Of a stretch of 5,437 nucleotides of DNA, positions 1 through 3,833 are shown piece by piece. Numbering within the stretch: position 1 is the first letter of the stretch; each line of letters begins with the position of its first letter. This stretch comes from JAAFHS01 sp031396505. Lineage in GTDB: Bacteria > Pseudomonadota > Alphaproteobacteria > Rhodobacterales > Rhodobacteraceae. The DNA is taken from NCBI GenBank assembly GCA_031396505.1, contig JANNKX010000138.1, positions 1-5,437 on the forward strand, written 5' to 3'. A program made the position numbers and the translations under genes. The notes beneath the pieces are model-generated. The model saw nothing but the letters and a program-made list of their open reading frames with translations, was not told where the DNA came from and ran no database searches.

Positions 1-127
1 AGTTACCAGCGTCTTTCGGGCGTGTGAGTGCCAAACCGAGAGCGAAGGCGAAGACGTGCAGTCAGATGCAAAATATACGTTTTCGGCCCTGAAAACACAA
101 GCGGCACGCAAATCATAGGAGACCAAT
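1..127. other. Leading stretch without a recognisable gene
   Basis: I see no convincing gene here. An open frame begins at 28, but it is Arg-rich at its start, has no clear ribosome binding site and runs through the better-supported small ORF at 128 in another frame. The stretch around 69-80 is AT-rich compared with its surroundings and could hold the promoter of the 128-223 ORF, but no convincing -35/-10 pair was found. Confidence 0.4.
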
Positions 128-223
128 ATGGCAGTGAAAGCTTGTCATTGGGTCAATCCGTACTCACGCGTCCGCTTTGGTCGCGTCGAGGACGTGTGCG
201 GCCATTGGCGTTGTTGCTGGTAA
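128..223 (+). CDS. 31-aa Cys/Trp/His-rich small protein (hypothetical)
   Basis: A 31-codon ORF starts at ATG 128 and ends at TAA 221-223. A clear Shine-Dalgarno sequence, AGGAGA at 118-123, sits 4 bases before the start. The peptide is unusual: four Cys (6, 24, 29, 30), two His (7, 26) and three Trp (8, 27, 31). It has a core NPYSRVRFGRVE and ends in CGHWRCCW. Paired His-Trp units (HW at 7-8 and 26-27) flank a basic middle, and there is no signal peptide or membrane segment. A terminator hairpin follows at 279-315, so the ORF looks like the coding part of a short independent transcript. I do not recognise the family. The Cys/His content would allow metal binding or redox sensing, and a regulatory leader peptide is another option; both are inference. 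The ORF is short enough that chance cannot be excluded. Confidence 0.5.
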   Translation: MAVKACHWVNPYSRVRFGRVEDVCGHWRCCW

Positions 224-278
224 GGCGCAACGCTGTTGAAGCAACTGGACGTCTGGCGTAGCCGATCTTCGGTGCCCC

Positions 279-315
279 GGGCCTTCCCCGAGAGATCTGG
301 GGAAGCCCAACTTTT
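279..315 (+). terminator. Rho-independent terminator after the 31-aa ORF
   Basis: The left arm GGGCCTTCCCC (279-289) pairs with the right arm GGGGAAGCCC (299-308), with one bulged C at 282 or 283 and a 9-base loop. It is followed by AACTTTT (309-315). This is ten base pairs, mostly G-C, with a short T run, typical of an intrinsic terminator for plus-strand transcription. It lies 55 bases after the stop codon of the 31-aa ORF. Confidence 0.7.
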
Positions 316-340
316 ACAAGGGTTGTCATAGGCTACCCCC

Positions 341-374
341 GCCCGGAATCAAGGCGCGGCACGCGCCGCCGGGC
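341..374. repeat. Strong two-part hairpin
   Basis: The inner perfect stem is GGCGCG (353-358) with CGCGCC (362-367) around a GCA loop. The outer stem is GCCCGG (341-346) with CCGGGC (369-374), separated by an AATCAA/G internal bulge. No T run follows on the plus strand. The outer arm touches the left inverted-repeat end at 371, so this hairpin may be part of, or a landing site for, the repeat element to its right. Confidence 0.55.
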
Positions 375-386
375 AGCGCCTGACCG

Positions 387-502
387 CCCCCTCGGGCAGG
401 CGCTTTTGCAGCGTCTCCAGCAGAACATCGCCGGGGGACGTTGCACCATAAAGTGCGCAGAACCAGCATCGCAGCGCCCACCCGGCGGTCAGGCTCTGCC
501 CT
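387..502. repeat. 116-bp direct repeat, copy 1
   Basis: It runs from CCCCCTCGGGCAGGCG to its end in CTGCCCT and aligns without gaps to 595-710. By hand count 97 of 116 positions are identical (about 84%). The ends are the best conserved, the middle (about 431-475) the most diverged. The internal stem seen in copy 2 is degraded here (AGGCGCTTT at 398-406 faces AAAGTGCGC). Confidence 0.8.
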
Positions 503-558
503 ATGCTACACCCGCCCGTCTCCCGGCCCTCGCAAGCGTGCTCGGGCGTTCGCCGGGA

Positions 559-579
559 AAACAGTCCACTGGACTGTTT
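559..579. repeat. 21-bp perfect palindrome between the repeat copies
   Basis: The arm AAACAGTCCA (559-568) and the arm TGGACTGTTT (570-579) are perfect reverse complements around a single C at 569. It lies between the two direct repeats. From memory, similar CAGTCCA/TGGACTG palindromes recur in Roseobacter-group genomes, but I could not verify this. It may be a dispersed repetitive palindrome or a protein-binding site. There is no T run and almost no loop, so it is unlikely to be a terminator. Confidence 0.7.
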
Positions 580-594
580 GCTAATCCGGCTCAC

Positions 595-710
595 CCCCCT
601 CGGGCAGGCGCTTTTGCGGCGTCACCAGCAGAACATCGGTGGGAGTCGTTGAGCCATAAAGCGCCTAGAACCGCTGTTGCTGCGCCCATCCGGCGGTCAG
701 GCGCTGCCCT
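595..710. repeat. 116-bp direct repeat, copy 2
   Basis: This is the gap-free partner of 387-502. It contains its own 9-bp perfect internal stem, AGGCGCTTT (606-614) with AAAGCGCCT (658-666), lost in copy 1. Its last 18 bases match the left outer inverted-repeat arm exactly, so copy 2 is probably closer to the ancestral form. Confidence 0.8.
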
Positions 711-810
711 GTTTGGGTGGTTGAACAAAGACCGTGAGCAGTCCCGCCCCCCAATGCGGCGCGCGTGCTGCGCGGAGATCATCCGCCGGGCGATATCTGA
801 TCGCGCGCCC

Positions 811-824
811 TTGATCCACATCAA
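811..824. promoter_or_regulatory. Perfect FNR/FnrL-type box
   Basis: TTGATCCACATCAA matches the FNR/Anr/FnrL consensus TTGAT-N4-ATCAA at all ten specified positions. The centre is at 817.5. A -10-like CATACT lies at 847-852, giving a start site near 859, which places the box at about -41.5, the standard class II activator position. It lies 58 bases before the DUF4342 start codon. This suggests activation under low oxygen (FnrL) or by a related Crp/Fnr-family regulator. Confidence 0.65.
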
Positions 825-846
825 TGCCTCCACCTCCATTCTCTGC

Positions 847-852
847 CATACT
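847..852 (+). promoter_or_regulatory. Possible -10 element for the DUF4342 gene
   Basis: CATACT matches TATAAT at four of six positions and is correctly placed relative to the FNR-type box for class II activation. There is no good -35, as expected of an activator-dependent promoter. Confidence 0.35.
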
Positions 853-882
853 CGTTGCTTCTACAAACACCCGGAGGCACCC

Positions 883-1206
883 ATGTCTGACCCCGACACC
901 ATCCCCAAACACTCCGACGCCACGCCCAAAAAACGCACCTGGACCGAAGAGATCGACGTGGCGGGTGATCAGCTTGTCGCCTCCGTCAAACGCCTTGCCG
1001 CCGAGGGGCAGGTCAAACGCATCCGCATCACCGAGCCCGACGGCGATCTGCTGGTCGAGGTGCCCTTGACCATCGGGGCCATCGCCGGGGGTGCGGTCGT
1101 GCTTGCGGCCCCGCTGCTGGCCGTGATCGGCGCGTTGGCGGCCTTTGTGACACGCGTCAAGATCGAGGTGATCCGCAGCGGCACGGAGGACAAGCCAAAG
1201 GTCTGA
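883..1206 (+). CDS. DUF4342 family protein
   Basis: A 107-aa protein of unknown function that I place in DUF4342. The start at 883 is chosen because GGAGG (873-877) sits 5 bases before it and the family-like sequence begins soon after; the longer upstream frame runs through repeats. A Lys/Pro-rich variable head (1-19) precedes TEEIDVAGDQLVASVKRL (about 21-38), an amphipathic helix typical of the family. A beta-rich stretch VKRIRITEPDGDLLVEVPL (44-62) follows, then a hydrophobic Gly/Ala-rich segment (about 63-89), and the protein ends in TRVKIEVIR (90-98) and a charged tail. The core pattern 'regulatory helix, strands, Gly/Ala membrane-like helix' matches the family as I know it. Its biochemical role is not known; location at or in the membrane is an inference from the hydrophobic helix. 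An FNR-type box upstream suggests oxygen-dependent expression. Confidence 0.88.
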   Translation: MSDPDTIPKHSDATPKKRTWTEEIDVAGDQLVASVKRLAAEGQVKRIRITEPDGDLLVEVPLTIGAIAGGAVVLAAPLLAVIGALAAFVTRVKIEVIRSGTEDKPKV

Positions 1207-1218
1207 CCGCCCCCCATG

Positions 1219-1243
1219 GGAACCAATTCCTGCCTGCCGCGTT
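1219..1243 (+). promoter_or_regulatory. EcfG-type (general stress sigma factor) promoter motif
   Basis: GGAAC at 1219-1223 and CGTT at 1240-1243 are separated by exactly 16 bases. This matches the -35/-10 pattern of alphaproteobacterial EcfG promoters (GGAAC-N16/17-CGTT). The predicted start near 1250 leaves a leader of about 37 bases before the DUF3309 start codon, a natural distance. Whether this genome encodes EcfG/NepR/PhyR cannot be told from the window, and Rhodobacterales do not all have it. Confidence 0.5.
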
Positions 1244-1286
1244 ACCACTCACAAGGCCCCGTTCGGCCATTTGAAAGGCACGCAAC

Positions 1287-1445
1287 ATGTCAATCGGCAC
1301 GATCCTTCTGATCATCCTTATCCTTGCGCTTGTCGGCGCGCTGCCAAACTGGGGCCATTCCCAAAACTGGGGCTACGGCCCCTCTGGCGGGCTTGGGCTT
1401 GTTGTCATCGTTCTGTTGATCCTTGTCCTGATGGGCCGGATCTGA
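1287..1445 (+). CDS. DUF3309 family small membrane protein
   Basis: A 52-aa protein with the DUF3309 layout: hydrophobic helix 1 (about 4-19), a conserved polar turn with PNWGHSQNWGYGPSGG (20-35), and helix 2 (about 36-50) ending in GRI. The Trp/Gly-rich turn with YGPSGGLGL is what I recognise as diagnostic. The full length agrees with the family (about 50 aa). The Shine-Dalgarno is modest: GAAAGGC at 1273-1279, 7 bases before the ATG. The protein should sit in the inner membrane as a two-helix hairpin; its function is unknown. It begins 80 bases after the DUF4342 stop, and an EcfG-like promoter in that gap suggests its own start site. A stress role would fit but is inference. Confidence 0.88.
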   Translation: MSIGTILLIILILALVGALPNWGHSQNWGYGPSGGLGLVVIVLLILVLMGRI

Positions 1446-1470
1446 CCCCCCAATCGCAAAGGAATATCCC

Positions 1471-1548
1471 ATGAAGGGCATCATCGGCTGGATGATCGGC
1501 ATCCCCATCCCCATCATCATCGTGCTTTACCTGCTGGATGTGTTCTGA
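1471..1548 (+). CDS. 25-aa hydrophobic peptide
   Basis: The start at ATG 1471 is preceded by AAAGGAA (1458-1464), a good ribosome binding site, and the stop is TGA 1546-1548. The gene lies 25 bases after the DUF3309 stop, so the two are probably co-transcribed. After a short basic start (Met-Lys), nearly the whole peptide is one hydrophobic helix containing IGIPIPIIIVLYLL (about 9-22), ending DVF. Very short proteins with a GIPIPIII core are, as I recall, common in alphaproteobacteria near other small membrane-protein genes, but no named family can be given. It is expected to span the inner membrane once. Possible roles are as a regulatory or assembly partner of a membrane protein or in envelope stress; this is inference. 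Size makes automated pipelines likely to miss it. Confidence 0.65.
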   Translation: MKGIIGWMIGIPIPIIIVLYLLDVF

Positions 1549-1549
1549 C

Positions 1550-1567
1550 GCGATTCCCCGGAATCGC
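1550..1567. repeat. Hairpin directly after the 25-aa ORF
   Basis: GCGATTC (1550-1556) pairs perfectly with GAATCGC (1561-1567) around a CCCG loop, beginning two bases after the stop codon at 1546-1548. There is no T run, so it is more likely an mRNA-end stabiliser or Rho-aided stop than a classical terminator. It may separate the DUF3309 pair from the next gene. Confidence 0.45.
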
Positions 1568-1637
1568 CCCCGGCACGCCCCATTTCAGCCCCAATCGCAC
1601 CGTCATTCTGCACCATGCAAGCAGAAGGAAGTGTGCG

Positions 1638-1838
1638 ATGGCCTGTATCTTGACCCTGATGGGCAGCGTTCTTGGATGTGTCACCGCGATCATCGCGCTT
1701 GTGTTGTTTCAGGTGCCGTTCCTGACCGCTTTGGCGATCTGGTCCATCAGCGGCATTGCCTGCGTTGCCATCGGCCTCGCCCTTGCGGCAGGCCCCCGGC
1801 CCCAAGCCGACCATAACGCCGCGCAAGAACTTGCCTGA
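1638..1838 (+). CDS. Small two-helix membrane protein, 66 aa (hypothetical)
   Basis: The start at ATG 1638 is supported by a GAAGGAAG ribosome binding site (1624-1631) and the stop is TGA 1836-1838. Two hydrophobic segments (about 5-24 and 28-51) are joined by a short turn with QVPF; the tail (52-66) is polar with Pro, His, Gln and Glu. There are three Cys in the hydrophobic part (3, 14, 42). It is expected in the inner membrane as a helical hairpin. I do not recognise a named family. The gene lies 89 bases after the 25-aa ORF with a hairpin in between, so it may have its own promoter, although none is obvious. Like its neighbours it is small and membranous, which hints at a shared envelope or stress function; this is inference. 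Overlapping frames on both strands have no comparable ribosome binding site. Confidence 0.65.
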   Translation: MACILTLMGSVLGCVTAIIALVLFQVPFLTALAIWSISGIACVAIGLALAAGPRPQADHNAAQELA

Positions 1839-1852
1839 TCCGCGAAATTATC

Positions 1853-1883
1853 TTGATTTTGCGGGCGTCTGATTCAATATTTT
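1853..1883 (+). promoter_or_regulatory. Possible promoter of the cold-shock gene
   Basis: An AT-rich island in GC-rich DNA holds TTGATT (1853-1858, four of six -35 matches) and TATTTT (1878-1883, four of six -10 matches). The spacer is 19 bases, longer than ideal. If used, it would leave a leader of roughly 110 bases before the cold-shock start codon, and long leaders are usual for cold-shock genes. Confidence 0.3.
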
Positions 1884-1959
1884 TGATGCGACGTTACTTT
1901 CTCGACCACTGTCACCGCCACTAAGGCCACAGCACTCGAACCAAAGCTGACGGGGCCAA

Positions 1960-1982
1960 GCCGCCGCACTTCCGCGGGCGGC
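1960..1982 (+). promoter_or_regulatory. Hairpin in the cold-shock mRNA leader
   Basis: GCCGCC (1960-1965) pairs perfectly with GGCGGC (1977-1982), with an 11-base loop, seven bases before the AGGAGA ribosome binding site at 1990-1995. A stable G-C stem this near the ribosome site could tune translation with temperature, as cold-shock leaders do; that role is inference. Confidence 0.4.
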
Positions 1983-2002
1983 ACTTGACAGGAGAATTCA
2001 CG

Positions 2003-2209
2003 ATGGCCAAGGGCACCGTGAAATGGTTCAATGAAACAAAGGGTTACGGCTTTATCGCGCCCGAAGGCGGCAAGAAGGATGTGTTCGTTCACATCACCGC
2101 ATTGGAACGCGCAGGCCTGCGTTCGCTGAAAGATGGCCAGCCCGTCACGTTCGACATCGAGGCTGGCCGCGACGGGCGCGAATCTGTGATCAATCTCGCG
2201 CTTGCCTAG
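2003..2209 (+). CDS. Cold-shock domain protein (CspA family)
   Basis: A 68-aa single cold-shock domain, the usual length for the family (about 67-70). Single-stranded RNA/DNA-binding motifs are both present: RNP1-like KGYGFI (13-18) and RNP2 VFVHI (27-31). The opening MAKGTVKWFNETKGYGFI is typical of CspA-type proteins. It acts in the cytoplasm as an RNA chaperone that melts mRNA structure, often under cold or general stress. The start at 2003 is chosen over an upstream TTG at 1985 because AGGAGA (1990-1995) is correctly spaced for it and the domain starts there. It has a long leader containing a GC hairpin, suggesting post-transcriptional control. It lies 164 bases after the 66-aa gene and is probably its own transcription unit. 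Alphaproteobacteria usually carry several paralogues, so the exact csp letter is not given. Confidence 0.96.
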   Translation: MAKGTVKWFNETKGYGFIAPEGGKKDVFVHITALERAGLRSLKDGQPVTFDIEAGRDGRESVINLALA

Positions 2210-2235
2210 CGCGGATCACCTGTGAAGGCCCGTAT

Positions 2236-2270
2236 GGTGCATCTGATCGGCTTCACCGGTCAGATGTGCC
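2236..2270 (+). terminator. Long stem-loop after the cold-shock gene
   Basis: The arms GGTGCATCTGATCGG (2236-2250) and CCGGTCAGATGTGCC (2256-2270) pair over 15 positions, including three G-T wobbles, around a CTTCA loop. It starts 26 bases after the cold-shock stop. No T run follows, so it may act as a 3' stabiliser or an atypical terminator. Confidence 0.5.
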
Positions 2271-2305
2271 GCACTGTAAGGCAGCAGCTGCCGCAATACA
2301 GGCAA

Positions 2306-2325
2306 ACGCGCCCTGACAGGCGCGT
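2306..2325. terminator. Hairpin between convergent genes
   Basis: ACGCGCC (2306-2312) pairs perfectly with GGCGCGT (2319-2325) around a six-base loop. It sits between the ends of the convergent cold-shock gene (plus) and pseudo-receiver gene (minus, ending at 2339), where a two-way terminator is expected. Only weak T-rich sequence follows (CTTGATTT at 2332-2339 on the plus side). Confidence 0.4.
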
Positions 2326-2338
2326 GCGTGGCTTGATT

Positions 2339-2770
2339 TCAGACCGCGTCCCACATCATCCGGTCGCGCAGCGCATGTTCAAACCCGACCCGTAGCGACA
2401 CCGCCGATACCGGTGCGCGCAGACGTACCGGATGCTGACTGTCTTCCGGAAAGCTTTGCGTCACCGTATTGCCCCCCACAATGATCACCGGCAAACGCGG
2501 GAATGCACCCTTCAGCAGGCCGCAAATCCGCTGCGCCTCGTCCGCGCCACCAAGCCCGTCGGCATCAATCACGAACAGGCTATAGCCGTTGGGATCATCC
2601 ATCACCATGCTCAGCGCCATGAACGCCTCAGGCTCGGCCTCAACAGCCCCGCCCAGGCGCGCCAGCTTGTCTGCCACCGGGCTGTTTTCACTCGCACCCG
2701 TCAGCATCACCCGAAGACCGCGCCCGACCAGCGTTGCTGGTACATAATCGACTGGACGAAAAACCTGCAT
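2339..2770 (-). CDS. Degenerate receiver-like (CheY-like) protein, 143 aa
   Basis: The start is placed at the ATG at 2770-2768 because AGGTGAGG (minus strand, 2774-2781) precedes it; a longer frame to 2926 has no such site and begins with a basic low-complexity head. After a variable head (1-17), the pattern resembles a response-regulator receiver: strand LRVMLTG (19-25), a helix (about 31-40), a second strand region, LFVIDADG (65-72) with Asp69 at the phospho-acceptor place, PVIIVGG (94-100), and RLRAP (116-120) near the end. Key residues are missing: no acidic pair after strand 1, Gly in place of the switch Thr/Ser, and Arg in place of the conserved Lys. It is therefore probably a pseudo-receiver that binds a partner rather than a phospho-switch. 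No output domain and no histidine kinase gene are next to it. It is divergent from the hydrolase gene. The fold assignment rests on pattern reading only and could be wrong. Confidence 0.7.
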   Translation of the reverse strand: MQVFRPVDYVPATLVGRGLRVMLTGASENSPVADKLARLGGAVEAEPEAFMALSMVMDDPNGYSLFVIDADGLGGADEAQRICGLLKGAFPRLPVIIVGGNTVTQSFPEDSQHPVRLRAPVSAVSLRVGFEHALRDRMMWDAV

Positions 2771-2825
2771 AGCCTCACCTTTTTTCTTCACTTTGGTAAA
2801 GCTTGACCGGGGACTGCGGCGGAAA

Positions 2826-2834
2826 TGTGGATAA
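2826..2834 (-). promoter_or_regulatory. Perfect DnaA-box sequence
   Basis: The minus strand reads TTATCCACA, the strict DnaA box. It lies in the divergent region between the pseudo-receiver and hydrolase genes. Only one box was seen and there are no origin-associated genes, so it is not an origin; it may be a regulatory DnaA site or chance. The overlapping plus-strand sequence GATAAT (2830-2835) preceded by TG could alternatively be an extended -10. Confidence 0.4.
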
Positions 2835-2936
2835 TTGGGGGTATTTTTTCCCCATTGCTGCCCCTGCACCGAAAAACGCTGTAGCATGACACGATCCCGT
2901 CCAACGCCACCTTGCGTGGCACCCATAGGCCCCAGA

Positions 2937-3833
2937 ATGACCGCACCGGATTACCAAAGCCTTATCGACGCCCCAACATGGGATTTTATCCGGGCGACCA
3001 CCGCGGCCTATCCCGATGACACCACCCACCTGACCATCGCCCGGCAACGCAGCGTGTATGACGCGATGTGCCGCAAGTTTGATCAGGGCCGCCCGCCCGG
3101 CATCACCACCACCGATGCACCCATCGCAGGCGTGCCCTGCCGCATCTATCACGGGCGCGGCCCACAGATCGTCTACCTGCACGGGGGCGGCTTTGTCGTC
3201 GGCGGGTTGCACAGCCATGATGACATCTGCGCCGAACTCTGCGTGCGCACCCGGTTTTCCGTCACATCCGTGGATTACCGCCTGTCACCCGAACATGCGC
3301 ATCCCGCGGCCTTTGATGATGCCCGTGCCGTCACCATGGCCCTTGCCGCCACAGGTCCGGTCATCCTTGTGGGCGACAGTGCCGGGGCCAATCTCGCCGC
3401 AGCCACCGCCCATGCGCTGCGCAGTGCCGCGATTCTGGGGCAGGTTCTGGTCTATCCCGGTCTTGGCGGCGATACGGCGCGCGGCAGTTACCTTACCCAT
3501 GCGCGGGCCCCTATGCTGACCCGCGACGATGTGCTGTTTTATCAGAATATCCGCCGTGCCGCCCCGGATGACGCCACCGCCGCGCCGTTGCTTGCCACCG
3601 ACTTTTCCGGGCTGCCCCCCACGCTCGCCATCGCGGCCGAATGCGACCCGCTTGCCGATGATGCACATGCCTATGCCATGGCCATCACCGCCGCCGGGGG
3701 CCGGGCGCAGGCCATTACCGAACCCGGCCTCGTGCATGGCTTTCTGCGCGCCCGCCACGCTGTGCCCCGCGCCCACGCCAGTTTCGACCGCATCATCGCC
3801 GCCATCACCACCATGGGAAAGGACGCCACATGA
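2937..3833 (+). CDS. Alpha/beta hydrolase, hormone-sensitive-lipase type
   Basis: A 298-aa esterase-like enzyme of the HSL (family IV) group, cytoplasmic, no signal peptide. Visible motifs: oxyanion-hole HGGGF (82-86); nucleophile elbow GDSAG (146-150) with Ser148; catalytic Asp237 in CDPLADD; and His267 in HGF (267-269). These form a complete Ser-Asp-His triad. The N-terminal cap region contains DYQSLIDAPTWDFI (about 4-17), as in alphaproteobacterial members. Members hydrolyse short acyl esters; the substrate here is unknown. The start at ATG 2937 is chosen because the family-like sequence begins there; an in-frame ATG at 2886 would add 17 Pro/Arg-rich residues, and neither has a strong ribosome binding site. 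The stop overlaps the start of the aldolase gene (ATGA at 3830-3833), so the two are translationally coupled and likely act in one pathway. Confidence 0.92.
   Translation: MTAPDYQSLIDAPTWDFIRATTAAYPDDTTHLTIARQRSVYDAMCRKFDQGRPPGITTTDAPIAGVPCRIYHGRGPQIVYLHGGGFVVGGLHSHDDICAELCVRTRFSVTSVDYRLSPEHAHPAAFDDARAVTMALAATGPVILVGDSAGANLAAATAHALRSAAILGQVLVYPGLGGDTARGSYLTHARAPMLTRDDVLFYQNIRRAAPDDATAAPLLATDFSGLPPTLAIAAECDPLADDAHAYAMAITAAGGRAQAITEPGLVHGFLRARHAVPRAHASFDRIIAAITTMGKDAT

Larger units (their letters stand above)
371..709. repeat. 18-bp perfect inverted repeat bounding the repeat island
   Basis: GGGCAGCGCCTGACCGCC at 371-388 is the exact reverse complement of positions 692-709. Positions 484-501 (the end of repeat copy 1) match the same arm with one mismatch. 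The 339-bp segment between the outer arms contains both 116-bp direct repeats. No transposase and no target-site duplication are visible (the left flank is GC-rich CGCCGCC, the right flank TGTTTGG). It could be a REP/MITE-like non-coding element or a partly duplicated structured repeat. Confidence 0.6.
224..882. other. Long non-coding interval with repeats and a regulatory site
   Basis: No gene is supported in these 659 bases. They hold the terminator (279-315), a hairpin (341-374), two direct repeats (387-502 and 595-710) bounded by an inverted repeat, a palindrome (559-579), then an FNR-type box and the DUF4342 leader (811-882). The open frames here (minus strand 349-594 and 591-839, and the 5' part of a long plus frame) lack ribosome binding sites and run through repeats, so I treat them as chance frames in GC-rich DNA. 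I see nothing specific at 711-810. Confidence 0.6.

Noticed and set aside
28..261. 77-aa plus-strand open frame at the window start
   Set aside because: It has an Arg-rich start and no clear ribosome site, and it overlaps the better-supported 31-aa ORF in another frame.
371..709. MITE with target-site duplication
   Set aside because: The terminal inverted repeat is real, but the flanking bases on the two sides do not match, so recent transposition is not shown.
387..710. CRISPR array
   Set aside because: There are only two long, diverged repeats; CRISPR repeats are short, near-identical and regularly spaced.
406..882. 5' extension that would make the DUF4342 protein 266 aa long
   Set aside because: It runs through the repeats, has no ribosome site at its start and does not resemble the family; the GGAGG before 883 decides the start.
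2826..2834. Replication origin
   Set aside because: Only one DnaA box is present; there is no AT-rich unwinding region, box cluster or origin gene.
2803..2835. Sigma-70 promoter TTGACC...GATAAT for the hydrolase
   Set aside because: The spacer is 21 bases, too long for a standard promoter, although GATAAT with an upstream TG could work alone.
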